From Streptomyces triticirhizae (GTDB lineage: Bacteria > Actinomycetota > Actinomycetes > Streptomycetales > Streptomycetaceae), in contig NZ_RFFJ01000052.1 in NCBI RefSeq assembly GCF_003696235.1, positions 1-32,314 of the forward strand: a stretch of DNA of 32,314 bases, given 5' to 3'. A program made the position numbers and the translations under genes. How positions within the stretch are numbered: the stretch's first letter is position 1; the number at the start of each line of letters is the position of its first letter. This document shows positions 14,704 to 22,544 of this stretch, piece by piece. A model generated the notes under the pieces. That model was not told the origin of the DNA. It searched no databases and saw nothing but the letters and a program-made list of their open reading frames with translations.

Positions 14704-15360
14704 ATGCCCGATATCGCCGTTCCCGACACCCTCACGACCTGGGGGCCGCGCCAGTTGCCCGTGCCCTATGCCGCGCACTGGAGTGGTGAGGGCGGTTACG
14801 GGCGGCGGGTGTCGATGCGGTGGGACGGGGCCGGCGTCTGGTACCTCGACGAGACGCCGGCCGACCGGGACGGCTTCGGCGTGCTGTGGGCCCGCATCCA
14901 GGACAGGCCCGGCCAGGGCCGGCCGGACTTCCCGTCCATGCACCCGGCGCGTCAACGCCACGCACAGGCCGAGCGGTTGTGCCAGGTCTGCGGCGCCAGC
15001 GCCAGCCACAACCGCGACGGCTGGCTCTTCCTCATGAACCGCGACGGCACCGACCGCTACGAGGGAACGAAGACCACCAAGCCCCCGGTCTGCCTGCGCT
15101 GCGCCGCCCTCGCCGTCGAGTACTGCCCCCACCTCACCCACCCGGTCGGCGTCCGCTCCCGCCGCCCCAAGGTCTGGGGCGTCTTCGGCACCCTCTTCAC
15201 CCCCACCCCGGGCACCGCCCGCCTCACCGCCCACGTCGACCACTACCTCCCCTACGGCCACCGCGCCACCGACTGGTTCTTGGCCTCCCAGCTGGTCGTC
15301 GAACTCAAACGCTGCACCGTCGTCGACCTCGAAGCCGAGCTCACCGCGCTCAACCGCTGA
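14704..15360 (+). CDS. Uncharacterised protein with zinc-ribbon-like cysteine pairs
   Basis: 218 residues of unknown function. The central part carries two CxxC pairs about 36 residues apart, RLCQVCGASASHNRDGW and PPVCLRCAALAVEYCPHL, a likely structural zinc site; a further CPHLTH motif could add ligands. The C-terminal third (TARLTAHVDHYLPYGHRATD, then LASQLVVELKRCTVVDLEAE) looks like a folded alpha/beta tail. The N-terminus reads LTTWGPRQLPVPYAAHWSGE. GGAGAG lies 11 nt before the ATG. It lies in the block with the XRE/DUF397 pair and the tiny genes. I do not recognise a family and suggest no activity. Confidence 0.75.
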   Translation: MPDIAVPDTLTTWGPRQLPVPYAAHWSGEGGYGRRVSMRWDGAGVWYLDETPADRDGFGVLWARIQDRPGQGRPDFPSMHPARQRHAQAERLCQVCGASASHNRDGWLFLMNRDGTDRYEGTKTTKPPVCLRCAALAVEYCPHLTHPVGVRSRRPKVWGVFGTLFTPTPGTARLTAHVDHYLPYGHRATDWFLASQLVVELKRCTVVDLEAELTALNR

Positions 15361-15382
15361 CCCGAACCGATCCCCGTTCGCC

Positions 15383-15400
15383 GCCGGCCCCCCGGCCGGC
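15383..15400. terminator. Terminator hairpin between convergent genes
   Basis: GCCGGCC (15383-15389) and GGCCGGC (15394-15400) form a perfect 7-bp stem with a CCCC loop. It lies 22 nt after one stop codon and directly against the convergent one at 15401. Confidence 0.6.
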
Positions 15401-15862
15401 TCAGTCGCCGGCGACAGCCTCCAGCATCGGCGTGTACGTCTCCTGTTCGCCGGAGACCCAGGTGAGCCGCAGGTCGTTGCCCTGGAGGAGGGCGTGGGCG
15501 CTGCGTTCGGTGAAGACCTGCTCGCCGTTGCGTTCGCAACTCTCCAGCTGGATCAGCCCGTTCTCGACGGTGCCCTCACAGGTGTCGCCCTCGCCGTTCT
15601 GGTTCTCGGTGAAGTAGACGAGGCCGGTGTTGATGGTGAGGATCGCGGACTCCTCGTCGTCGCCGGTCAGCCACACGCCGTCCAGCTCGCCGGAGGCGGC
15701 CGGGCGAACGGGTTCCGCGGTCTCGTCGGCCTCGGCCCGGTCGGACCCGCCGGGCAGGCACGCCGACAGCGCCCCGCAACACGCGACGACGGCCACGGCC
15801 AGACACCGGCACCGCACGCCTGGACGATGGACTCGAATCCGTTCTGTTCGCACAGCGGACAC
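15401..15862 (-). CDS. Secreted lipoprotein of unknown function
   Basis: 153 residues. The N-terminus is basic, followed by a hydrophobic core and a lipobox: CLAVAVVACCGALSACLPGG, with Cys of LSAC as the lipidation site. The mature part has an acidic, disordered linker and a small beta-rich domain: LDGVWLTGDDEESAILTIN, CEGTVENGLIQLESCERNG (two Cys that could pair) and LRLTWVSGEQETYTPM. The GTG at 15862 is tentative; GTG codons further in would shorten the signal peptide n-region. There is no strong Shine-Dalgarno. It lies downstream of pptT on the same strand, 41 nt away, and could be co-transcribed with it. The binding partner is unknown. Confidence 0.8.
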   Translation of the reverse strand: MSAVRTERIRVHRPGVRCRCLAVAVVACCGALSACLPGGSDRAEADETAEPVRPAASGELDGVWLTGDDEESAILTINTGLVYFTENQNGEGDTCEGTVENGLIQLESCERNGEQVFTERSAHALLQGNDLRLTWVSGEQETYTPMLEAVAGD

Positions 15863-15903
15863 CCCCGCTCGCCGACACGGTCAGCGGCAGGCTAGCGAGA
15901 CCA

Positions 15904-16596
15904 TCACTCCGGCAGGCCGCGAGACAGTGAAATCGCGGTAACCAACAGCCCCTCGCGGGCCAGCCAGCGGCCGGCGAAGCGTTGGATCTTGGTGCCGTCC
16001 ACGACTGGCCCCGGCACCAGGAGTTCGGCCTCGAACGTGCGGGCTTCGGGGTCGATCGTCAGCCGCGCCTCCTCGAAGTCCAGCCACTTCGCGGTGAGCG
16101 GGTACCACACCTTGTAGACGCTCTCCTTGGCGCTGAACAGCAGCCGCTCCCACGCGACTTCGGGACGCGTCGCCGCGAGGCGGGCGAGCATCTCGCGCTC
16201 CTCGGGCAGGGCGATCAGCTGGACGACGCCGGCGTCGCGCAGCGGCTCGTTCGGCTCGGCGTCTATCCCGACGCCGACCAGCCCGCCGGCGCCCACGCGG
16301 GCGACGGCGGCGGCGCGGTAGCCACGGCAGTGGGTCATGCTGCCGAGGAAGCCGTCCGGCCAGCCGGGCGCGCCGCGTTCCCCGGGCAGCAGCGGCACCC
16401 GGGGGCCGCCCAGCGCGGCCAGCGCCTGCCGCGCGCAGTGCCGCACGGTGGCGAACTCCTTTCGCCGGCCCTCGACGGCGCGCGCTATCGCCCGTTCCTC
16501 CTCGGGGAAGAGCGGCGGCGCCTCGGCCGGGTCGCCGAACGACTCGACGGCCGCGATCGGCGGCGGCAGCAGCTCCTCGATCAGCGGCGCGCTCAC
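15904..16596 (-). CDS. pptT: Sfp-type 4'-phosphopantetheinyl transferase (PptT-like)
   Basis: 230 residues. Transfers the 4'-phosphopantetheine arm of CoA to a serine of acyl- or peptidyl-carrier proteins, activating fatty-acid, polyketide and NRPS enzymes. Family motifs are present: RRKEFATVRHCARQAL, WPDGFLGSMTHCRGYRAAAV, VGIDAEPNEPL (Mg-binding Asp and Glu) and ERLLFSAKESVYKVWYPLT (the W/F-xxKES motif). The resemblance to mycobacterial PptT is close throughout. The GTG at 16596 overlaps the stop of the upstream phosphoesterase gene by 4 nt (GTGA), so the two are translationally coupled. Which carrier proteins it serves cannot be told, because no biosynthetic cluster is in the window. Confidence 0.93.
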   Translation of the reverse strand: MSAPLIEELLPPPIAAVESFGDPAEAPPLFPEEERAIARAVEGRRKEFATVRHCARQALAALGGPRVPLLPGERGAPGWPDGFLGSMTHCRGYRAAAVARVGAGGLVGVGIDAEPNEPLRDAGVVQLIALPEEREMLARLAATRPEVAWERLLFSAKESVYKVWYPLTAKWLDFEEARLTIDPEARTFEAELLVPGPVVDGTKIQRFAGRWLAREGLLVTAISLSRGLPE

Positions 16597-17438
16597 CGGC
16601 TCGCCGTCCCGACGCCGGGCAGGATCGGCACCAGCTGCCCCGGCTCGGCCGCGCGCGGCTTCCACTCCCTGGGGTAGCCCAGCGAGACCTCCTGGTGGGG
16701 CACGCCCCGGTACCGGATCAGCCGGGGTATGTGGAGATGGCCGTAGACCACGCAGGCCGCGCGGTAGCGCTGCGGCCACTCCTCGGTGCGCTCGGTGCCG
16801 CACCACAGGGCGAACTCCGGGTAGCGCAGCACCCTCGTCGGCTCGCGGACCAGCGGATAGTGGTTGACCAGCACCGTCGGCAGCACCTCGGGCAGCTCGG
16901 CGGCCAGCCGCGCCTCGGTGAGCGCCAGCCGCTCGCGGCACCAGCTCTCGGAGTTGGGGTGGGGCGTCGGCTTGATCATGTACTCGTCGGTGCAGATCAC
17001 CCCGGCGGCCTCGGCGACCGCCATCGCCTCCGCCTTGGTCGCGGTGCCCTGCGGCCGGAACGTGTAGTCGTAGTGCAGGAACAGCGGAACGATCACCGCA
17101 GGGCCGCCCTCGCCCTCCCACACCGGGTACGGGTCCTCGGGGGTGAGCACGCCCAGCCGGCGGCAGAGCGCCACCAGGTGTTGGTAGCGGGCCTCGCCCG
17201 TCAGCTGGACGGGGTCCTCCTTCGGCGTCCACAGCTCGTGGTTCCCCGGCACCCACACCACGCGGGCGAACCGCTCGGCGAGCAGCGTCAGGGTCCACTC
17301 GATGTCCGCCATCACCTCGCCGATGTCGCCGGCCACCAGCAGCCAGTCGTCCTCGGACTCGGGCCGCAGCCGCTCCACGATGTCCCGGTTCTCCGGGTAA
17401 CGAACGTGGAGGTCGCTGATGGCAACCAGCCGTCCCAT
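16593..17438 (-). CDS. pptH: Metallophosphoesterase (PptH-like phosphopantetheinyl hydrolase)
   Basis: 281 residues. Calcineurin-like motifs appear in order: AISDLHVRYPEN (DxH), LLVAGDIGEV (GD), WVPGNHELW (GNHE), VLVNHYPL (His) and VVYGHLHIPR (GHxH). All metal ligands are therefore present. In Mycobacterium tuberculosis a metallophosphoesterase co-operonic with pptT, PptH, removes phosphopantetheine from carrier proteins and so opposes PptT; the same gene order and coupling here supports that assignment. The ATG at 17438 was chosen because GGGGGAG lies 6 nt upstream; a TTG at 17444 is too close to it. It is divergent from soxR. Function is inferred from family and context. Confidence 0.85.
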   Translation of the reverse strand: MGRLVAISDLHVRYPENRDIVERLRPESEDDWLLVAGDIGEVMADIEWTLTLLAERFARVVWVPGNHELWTPKEDPVQLTGEARYQHLVALCRRLGVLTPEDPYPVWEGEGGPAVIVPLFLHYDYTFRPQGTATKAEAMAVAEAAGVICTDEYMIKPTPHPNSESWCRERLALTEARLAAELPEVLPTVLVNHYPLVREPTRVLRYPEFALWCGTERTEEWPQRYRAACVVYGHLHIPRLIRYRGVPHQEVSLGYPREWKPRAAEPGQLVPILPGVGTASR

Positions 17439-17523
17439 CCGCAACTCCCCCTCCCTAGCGCGCCGTTGACCAACGCTACCCGATCCCCCGGGGAAGCCCC
17501 CGGGAAAGCCGTCGGGCCCGGAC

Positions 17524-17529
17524 TACCAT
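17524..17529 (+). promoter_or_regulatory. -10 box of a probable leaderless promoter (soxR)
   Basis: TACCAT ends 7 nt before the ATG at 17537. The upstream ATG at 17528 lies inside this box, which argues against it as the start. I see no convincing SoxR-box palindrome in the 90-bp divergent spacer. Confidence 0.45.
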
Positions 17530-17536
17530 GGCCGAC

Positions 17537-18055
17537 ATGGCCACCGAGAGCGCGCCGCGCATCGCGAGGGAACTCACCATCGGCCAGCTCGCCGAGCGCA
17601 GCGGGGTGGCCACCTCGGCGCTGCGCTTCTACGAGGCGCAGGGGTTGATCAGCAGCCGCCGCACCAGCGGCAACCAGCGCCGCTACCACCGCGAGACGCT
17701 GCGCCGGGTGGCGTTCATCCGGGTCTCGCAGAACGTGGGGATGCCGCTGACCGCGATCCGTGAGGCGCTGGGCCGGCTGCCCGAGGGGCGCACCCCGACC
17801 CGCGCCGACTGGGCCGAGGTCTCCGCGTCCTGGCGGGCCGACCTGGACGCACGGATCAGCCAGCTGGTCCGGCTGCGGGACGACCTCACCGACTGCATCG
17901 GCTGCGGCTGCCTGTCGCTGGAGAGCTGCATGTTGGCCAACCCGTACGACGTCTGCGCCCGCGAGGGCAGCGGCCCGCGCCGGCTGCTCACGGAGGGCGT
18001 TGGCGGCCGGGGGCCCTCCCGGGGGAAGGCCGAGTGCGAGCCGGACTGCGCCTGA
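17537..18055 (+). CDS. soxR: SoxR, redox-sensing MerR-family activator
   Basis: 172 residues. The MerR-type winged helix is at the N-terminus: LTIGQLAERSGVATSALRFY, then EAQGLISSRRTSGNQRRY. A long dimerisation helix ends in the [2Fe-2S] cluster motif DCIGCGCLSLESC (C-x2-C-x-C-x5-C), which defines SoxR. In streptomycetes SoxR responds to redox-active metabolites such as pigments and quinones, and activates reductases and exporters. The ATG at 17537 fits a -10 box 7 nt upstream; 17528 is the longer alternative. The C-terminal tail adds further cysteines (CEPDC). It is divergent from pptH. No obvious target operator is seen in the window. Confidence 0.93.
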   Translation: MATESAPRIARELTIGQLAERSGVATSALRFYEAQGLISSRRTSGNQRRYHRETLRRVAFIRVSQNVGMPLTAIREALGRLPEGRTPTRADWAEVSASWRADLDARISQLVRLRDDLTDCIGCGCLSLESCMLANPYDVCAREGSGPRRLLTEGVGGRGPSRGKAECEPDCA

Positions 18056-18175
18056 GCCCTCGCGCCGCGGCCCTCCGCGTGAACCGCCGCGCGTGAACCC
18101 CCGCGCGTGCGCCCGGCGCGGACCCGCGACGGCCGGGTGGGGGCCCCAACACCCGCGTGAAGCGGGCGCGTTCGC

Positions 18176-19201
18176 TCAGCGCGTGCCGGGACAGCCGCAG
18201 GAGGCGCGCAGCCGCAGCGTCACCGGGAACTGCCGCAGCCGGTCCGGCGGAGCGCCCGCCGGGTCCCCTATCGCGAGGTCGACGGCCGCCCTGGCCATCG
18301 CCTCCCGGTCCGAGCCGACCGTGGTCAGCGGCGGATCGGTGAGCGCCGCCTCCTTGACGTCGTCGAAGCCGGCGACGGCCAACTCCCCCGGCACGTCGAT
18401 CCGCAGCTCACGCGCGGCCCGCAGCACCCCGATCGCCTGGTCGTCCGTCGCGCACACCAGCGCCGGCGGGCGGTCGGGCCCGGCGAGCAGCTCCAGCGCG
18501 ATGCGGTAGGCGTCGTAGCGGTTGTACGGGGCCTTGAACAGCCGCCCCTCGGTGGGCAGTCCGGCCAACTCCATGGCCCGGCGCCAGCCGTTGACATGGT
18601 CGGTGACCGGGTCACCCTGCTCGGGCGTCGAGTCGACGCCGCCGAGGCAGGCGACATAGGGGTGGCCGTGCTGCTCCAGCAGGTGCCGGGTGAGCCGCTC
18701 GGCGCCGCCGATGTCGTCCAGCACGACGGCCACGTCGTCGATCGCCTCCGGCCTGCGGTGCAGCAGCACCACGCGGGCGTCCCAGGCGTCGATCTCGGTG
18801 GCGGCGTGCTCGCTGGGGCCCTGGCTGATCAGGATCAGCCCCGAGACCCGCATCCCGAGGAACGCCCGCAGGTAGTGGACCTCGCGCTCGTCCAGGTAGT
18901 CCGAGTTCCCCACCAGGACCATCTTGCCGCGCTCGGCGGCGGCCTGTTCGACGGCGTGGGCCATCTCCGCGAAGAACGGCTGCCGCGCGTCGGGCACGAT
19001 CAGCCCGATGAGATCGGTGCGTTGGGAGGCCATGGCCTGGGCGACCCGGTCGGGGCGGTACCCCAACTCCTTGATCGCGGCGAGAACCCGCTCCCTGGTG
19101 CCCGCGGCCACCGGGCGCGGGCCGTTGTTGATGACATAGCTGACGACGGCGGTGGACGTCCCCGCCAGTCGCGCCACATCGTCCCGCGTCACCTTGGCCA
19201 C
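18176..19201 (-). CDS. LacI-family transcriptional regulator next to glnR
   Basis: 341 residues. The helix-turn-helix is [20 protein letters not shown], with the hinge in [14 protein letters not shown]. The effector domain includes [50 protein letters not shown] and [20 protein letters not shown]. The GTG at 19201 was chosen because TAGACT lies 6 nt upstream (leaderless); upstream bases are CTCC-rich and not a ribosome-binding site. It lies downstream of glnR on the same strand, separated by a 22-bp perfect palindrome that either terminates glnR transcription or overlaps this gene's -35 region. Sugar and target genes are unknown. Confidence 0.92.
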   Translation of the reverse strand: MAKVTRDDVARLAGTSTAVVSYVINNGPRPVAAGTRERVLAAIKELGYRPDRVAQAMASQRTDLIGLIVPDARQPFFAEMAHAVEQAAAERGKMVLVGNSDYLDEREVHYLRAFLGMRVSGLILISQGPSEHAATEIDAWDARVVLLHRRPEAIDDVAVVLDDIGGAERLTRHLLEQHGHPYVACLGGVDSTPEQGDPVTDHVNGWRRAMELAGLPTEGRLFKAPYNRYDAYRIALELLAGPDRPPALVCATDDQAIGVLRAARELRIDVPGELAVAGFDDVKEAALTDPPLTTVGSDREAMARAAVDLAIGDPAGAPPDRLRQFPVTLRLRASCGCPGTR

Positions 19202-19207
19202 GGGAGG

Positions 19208-19213
19208 AGTCTA
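19208..19213 (-). promoter_or_regulatory. -10 box of a probable leaderless promoter (LacI-family gene)
   Basis: On the minus strand TAGACT ends 6 nt before the GTG at 19201. The expected -35 position falls inside the inverted repeat at 19219-19265. Confidence 0.45.
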
Positions 19214-19218
19214 CGCGC

Positions 19219-19265
19219 GCAACCGCCCCTTCGGATACGAATGTCGTATCCGAAGGGGCGGTTGC
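19219..19265. terminator. Perfect 22-bp inverted repeat downstream of glnR
   Basis: Arms 19219-19240 and 19244-19265 are perfectly complementary around a 3-nt spacer (ATG). The inner arm reads CCTTCGGATACGA. It lies 65 nt beyond the glnR stop, which suits a terminator. It also covers the probable -35 region of the LacI-family gene, so it could instead be that repressor's operator. The repeat is certain; its role is inferred. Confidence 0.75.
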
Positions 19266-19329
19266 CCGGAGTTACTCCGAGGTACGGTCGAAAGCCGCGC
19301 CCGGTCGGTCAGTTGGGGTGTGGACGGGC

Positions 19330-20088
19330 TCAGTCGCGGCGGGCGGCGGCCTCCTTGACCACCTTCTCCGCCTCACGGGTGACGGCGCGGGCCTGCTCCT
19401 GCTCGGCGTGCTTCTCCTTCTCCGGCACCACGAAGCGGTAACCGACGTTGCGCACCGTGCCGATCAGCGCCTCGTGCTCGGGGCCGAGCTTGGCGCGCAG
19501 CCGCCGCACGTGGACGTCCACGGTGCGGGTGCCGCCGAAGTAGTCGTAGCCCCAGACCTCCTGGAGCAGCTGGGCGCGGGTGAAGACCCGACCCGGGTGC
19601 TGCGCCAGGTACTTGAGCAGCTCGAACTCCTTGAAGGTGAGGTCGAGCACCCGGCCCTTGAGCTTGGCGCTGTAGGTCGCCTCGTCGACGGAGAGGTCGC
19701 CGTTGCGGATCTCCATCGGGCTGTCGTCGGCGGTGAGCTGCTGGCGGCCGGTGGCCAGCCGGAGCCTGGCCTCGACCTCGGCCGGGCCGGCCGTGTCGAG
19801 CACCACGTCGTCCACGCCCCAGTCGGCGGTGACGGCGGCGAGCCCGCCCTCGGTCACGATGAGCACCAGCGGGCAGCCGGGGCCGGTGGAGCGGAGCAGC
19901 TGGCAGAGGGAACGGACCTGCGGGAGGTCCTTGCGGCCGTCGATGAGGATCACGTCGGAGCTGGGGGCGTCGACCAGGGCGGGGCCCTCGGCCGGCGCGA
20001 CGCGGACGTTGTGGAGAAGCAGTTCGAGCGCGGGGAGGACCTGCGAGGACGGCTGAAGCGCGTTGGTAAGGAGTAGCAGCGAACTCAT
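19330..20088 (-). CDS. glnR: GlnR, global nitrogen regulator (orphan OmpR type)
   Basis: 252 residues. Matches streptomycete GlnR from the first residues: [15 protein letters not shown], then [18 protein letters not shown]. The receiver domain keeps D50 ([16 protein letters not shown]) but lacks the full acidic pocket of phosphorylated regulators. The C-terminal winged helix contains [20 protein letters not shown] and [20 protein letters not shown], the DNA-recognition region. GlnR controls glutamine synthetase, ammonium transport, nitrite reductase and other nitrogen genes as an orphan dimer, without a paired kinase. The Lys/Glu-rich C-terminal tail is normal for the family. It is divergent from the MoaD-like gene. 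The asparaginase and the glutamine-synthetase-like gene in this window are conceivable targets, but I see no GlnR box near them. Confidence 0.96.
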   Translation of the reverse strand: MSSLLLLTNALQPSSQVLPALELLLHNVRVAPAEGPALVDAPSSDVILIDGRKDLPQVRSLCQLLRSTGPGCPLVLIVTEGGLAAVTADWGVDDVVLDTAGPAEVEARLRLATGRQQLTADDSPMEIRNGDLSVDEATYSAKLKGRVLDLTFKEFELLKYLAQHPGRVFTRAQLLQEVWGYDYFGGTRTVDVHVRRLRAKLGPEHEALIGTVRNVGYRFVVPEKEKHAEQEQARAVTREAEKVVKEAAARRD

Positions 20089-20414
20089 CTCGGGGGCGTT
20101 CCTTCCTCAGTCCTGGCGCGGGGACGATCGAGCGGCTCTGCCCAGAAAGCGCGAAAGGACCCGTAGTGGCGTCATCGCCCGGGTCCTGCTTGTTCAGCAG
20201 CATAGCTGAAACAATTCGGGCCGCGCAGGGGCATGTATCACACTGTTCGCTCTTCGGATTCCCTCCGGTTTCCCCGGTGTTTCGCGGCTGTTACGGCTCT
20301 CCGGCGTGGGCCTCCCGGCGACCCGTCGGTGGGCCGGAGGCGCCCGGCGGCGCGGCAGGGGCCATCATGGGGCGGCACACGGCAAGCCCGGGCGGCGGGC
20401 GGAGAGCGGAGACG
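20089..20414. promoter_or_regulatory. glnR upstream region with two inverted repeats
   Basis: This 326-bp divergent spacer holds the glnR promoter and leader. AGGACCCG (20156-20163) pairs with CGGGTCCT (20180-20187). TTGTTCAGC (20190-20198) pairs with GCTGAAACAA (20204-20213) apart from one bulge. On the minus strand a -10-like TATGCT (20199-20204) lies in the second repeat's loop, giving a leader of about 100 nt. A purine-rich GGAAGGA lies 14 nt before the glnR ATG, further away than usual. Nothing is coded here. Confidence 0.45.
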
Positions 20415-20681
20415 ATGGCGAGCGGCACGATCCGGTACTGGGCGGCGGCCAAGGCGGCGGCCGGCACGGCGGAGGAACCCTACGAGGCGGCCAGCCTGGG
20501 CGAGGCGCTGGACGCCGCCAGGCGTCGGCACGCCGGGAGCGCGGAGTTCGCGGCGGTGCTGGCGCGCTGCGCCTTTCTGGTGGACGGCGCGCAGGTCGGG
20601 GGCCGGGAGCACGCCTCGGTGCCGCTGACCGAGGGCGGCACGGTCGAGGTGCTCCCGCCGTTCGCCGGCGGTGCCGGATGA
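20415..20681 (+). CDS. MoaD/ThiS-family small sulfur-carrier-like protein
   Basis: 88 residues with a ubiquitin-like beta-grasp pattern: GTIRYWAAAKAAAGTAEEPY, a helix (SLGEALDAARRRH), CAFLVDGAQVGG and a C-terminal GGTVEVLPPFAGGAG. True sulfur carriers end in Gly-Gly, which is thiocarboxylated. Here two further residues (Ala-Gly) follow the GG, so it would need trimming or is not a carrier. GGAG lies 9 nt before the ATG at 20415. Its stop overlaps the ATG at 20678 of the next frame. Its place beside glnR, upstream of a sulfurtransferase, suits sulfur metabolism. The acceptor pathway is unknown. Confidence 0.85.
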   Translation: MASGTIRYWAAAKAAAGTAEEPYEAASLGEALDAARRRHAGSAEFAAVLARCAFLVDGAQVGGREHASVPLTEGGTVEVLPPFAGGAG

Positions 20682-20755
20682 GTGGGGCGGGCGGGATCGG
20701 TGGAACGGGTGGAACGGGTGGGGCTGACGGGCAGGCCGGGACCGGGAGGGGACGC

Positions 20756-21544
20756 GTGAACGCGAGGACGGCGGAGGAGACGGCGGGGGCGCCGGCGAGG
20801 GCCAGGCACCGGGCCCGTTCCCCGATCATCAGCCCCGGCTGGCAGCCGGCGCTGCTGACGGCGGCGCTGGCGGGGCTGCTCGCGGCGGGCGCCGCGATCG
20901 GGCAGGTGGCGGCGCTGCCGGCGGTGGTGCTGCTCCAGGCGGTGACGGCGGCCGGCTGGTTCCGGCTGAACGGGATGTGGCCGGCGCGGCAGGGCATCGC
21001 GCTGGCGTTCGCCGGCGGGCTGGCGGCGGACGCGGCGGTGCTCGCGGTGGACGAGTCGGACGCGCCGGGCGCGCTGCTCGGGGTGCTGGGCGTGTGGTTC
21101 CTGCTGGTGGTGGTGCTCCAGCTGCGGCACCGGGGCTCGGCGGACGAGCGGCTGGACGCGCTCACCGCGACCTCGGCCTCGACGCTGCTGACCGTGGTGG
21201 CGGGCGCGCTGCTGGCGGCGGTCGAGGTGTCGGGCTCGGCGGTGGCGGTGGCCGCCGGCGGGGTGGCGGCGGCGACGGTGGTGCGGGCCGTTCCCGGTCC
21301 CGCCGCGCTGATGTCGCTGCTCGGGCTGGCGGCGGCGCTGGGCGTGGGCGCGCTGGCCAGCGGCCAGGACATCGGCACGCCGGCGCTCGCGCTGGGCGCG
21401 GCCGGCGGGGCGTGCGCCCTGATCGGGCTGCGGGTCGCCTCCTACGACTTCCCGTCGCGCTTCGTCCACTTCACCGCCGGGGTCGCGCTGCCGCTCACGG
21501 CGGCGGCGCCGGCCGTCTACCCGCTGGCCGTGGCGCTGCTCTGA
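20756..21544 (+). CDS. Polytopic membrane protein of unknown function
   Basis: 262 residues from a GTG at 20756 with GGGAGGGG just upstream. An ATG at 20678, overlapping the MoaD-like stop as ATGA, would add 26 Gly-rich residues and is the alternative start. About eight Ala/Leu/Val-rich membrane helices are visible, e.g. ALLTAALAGLLAAGAAIGQV, ALLGVLGVWFLLVVVLQL, STLLTVVAGALLAAVEVSG and VHFTAGVALPLTAAAPAVY. No transporter or enzyme signature is recognised. It appears to form an operon with the MoaD-like gene. I know of no function for its family, although the neighbourhood is conserved in streptomycetes. Confidence 0.85.
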   Translation: MNARTAEETAGAPARARHRARSPIISPGWQPALLTAALAGLLAAGAAIGQVAALPAVVLLQAVTAAGWFRLNGMWPARQGIALAFAGGLAADAAVLAVDESDAPGALLGVLGVWFLLVVVLQLRHRGSADERLDALTATSASTLLTVVAGALLAAVEVSGSAVAVAAGGVAAATVVRAVPGPAALMSLLGLAAALGVGALASGQDIGTPALALGAAGGACALIGLRVASYDFPSRFVHFTAGVALPLTAAAPAVYPLAVALL

Positions 21545-21650
21545 GCGGCGCCGACGGGGCGGGGAACGGGGCATGTCAGGTTCCTGACGGAACGTGTAAC
21601 GGACCTGCTGCAAGGACCCGACGGCACTGTCTGGTGGCGGTGGGACGGGT

Positions 21651-21656
21651 TAGGCT
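21651..21656 (+). promoter_or_regulatory. Possible -10 box for the DUF2993 gene
   Basis: TAGGCT lies 44 nt before the ATG at 21701, leaving a leader of about 38 nt. The -35 partner is weak (CTGTCT about 17 nt upstream). Confidence 0.35.
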
Positions 21657-21700
21657 CGCGTGGCTTTTCGGACACACTTCACCTGGGGGTTCGCAACCCG

Positions 21701-22423
21701 ATGCGCGCACTGCGAATAAGCCTGATCGTGGTCGTCGTCCTGGCCGTGCTGGCCGTGGTCGCCGACCGGGTCGCGCTCTATGTGACCCAGGGCGAGGTGG
21801 CCTCCCGGGTCCAGGACCGGCTGGGCCTGGAGAGGGAGCCGGACGTCTCGATCAACGGGTTCCCGTTCCTCACCCAGGTGCTCGGCAGCGAGCTGGACGA
21901 CGTCCACCTCGGCATCAACTCCTATGCGGCCACGGTCGACGGCCAGGAGCTGAGCATCCACGATCTGGACATCGAGCTGGACAACGTCACGCTGACCGGC
22001 GGCTTCACCCAGGCGACCGCCGCCCGCGCGCACGGCGAGGGGATGATCAGCTACACCGAGCTGACCCGCGCCTACGGCGAGTTGATGGCGCTGAGCGGCA
22101 ACGGCTTCGGGGTGGAGTTCGAGTACGCGGGCGACGGTCAGCTGCTGCTGGTGCTCCAGGCCAGCGCCATGGGCCAGACCCTGGACATCGGCGAGGTCGC
22201 CGGCGACCTGGTGCTGGAGGGCGGCAAGGTGACGCTCTCGGTGGACGAGGACGAGATCCCGGACATCGGCAGCGAGGAGATGCGGGAGTCCGCCAGGGCC
22301 CAGCTCGACCAGGAGCGGACCATCGCGGGGCTGCCGGAGGGGCTCGAACTGACCTCGCTTGAGCCGACCGAGGAGGGTCTGAAGGTCACGGTGGATGGCG
22401 AGAACATGACGGTGAGCGGCTGA
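21701..22423 (+). CDS. DUF2993 (LmeA-type) lipid-binding protein
   Basis: 240 residues. A single N-terminal hydrophobic segment (ISLIVVVVLAVLAVVADRVA) acts as signal or anchor; the rest is an extracytoplasmic beta-rich domain. Family landmarks: EPDVSINGFPFLTQVLGSEL, then DDVHLGINSY, LSIHDLDIELDNVTLTGG, a central repeat of the fold, and the C-terminal GLPEGLELTSLEPTEEGLKV. LmeA, the studied mycobacterial member, is a periplasmic phospholipid-binding protein needed for lipomannan maturation; its fold is tubular-lipid-binding-like. A similar envelope role here is inferred. The mature domain is strongly acidic. The ribosome-binding site is a G-run 12 nt upstream. Confidence 0.88.
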   Translation: MRALRISLIVVVVLAVLAVVADRVALYVTQGEVASRVQDRLGLEREPDVSINGFPFLTQVLGSELDDVHLGINSYAATVDGQELSIHDLDIELDNVTLTGGFTQATAARAHGEGMISYTELTRAYGELMALSGNGFGVEFEYAGDGQLLLVLQASAMGQTLDIGEVAGDLVLEGGKVTLSVDEDEIPDIGSEEMRESARAQLDQERTIAGLPEGLELTSLEPTEEGLKVTVDGENMTVSG

Positions 22424-22507
22424 CGTTCCGGACAAAGTCCTCCGGTCGCCCCAGCCGTCCCAGCCGTCCACATAGTGCGCGGTTTCGTCTCATCATGCGG
22501 AACACCG

Positions 22508-22537
22508 GTGACACGGGGCGGCCACGCTCCGTACGAT
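22508..22537 (+). promoter_or_regulatory. Promoter of the leader peptide-sulfurtransferase unit
   Basis: GTGACA at 22508-22513 (-35) and TACGAT at 22532-22537 (-10) are 18 bp apart. This is the best housekeeping-type promoter in the window. The -10 box ends 7 nt before the leader peptide ATG at 22545, so the transcript is probably leaderless. Confidence 0.65.
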
Positions 22538-22544
22538 CGCGGGC

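Noticed and set aside
17439..17536. SoxR box in the pptH-soxR spacer
   Set aside because: The short CGTT..AACG symmetry near 17463 does not match the SoxR operator; I see no acceptable site.
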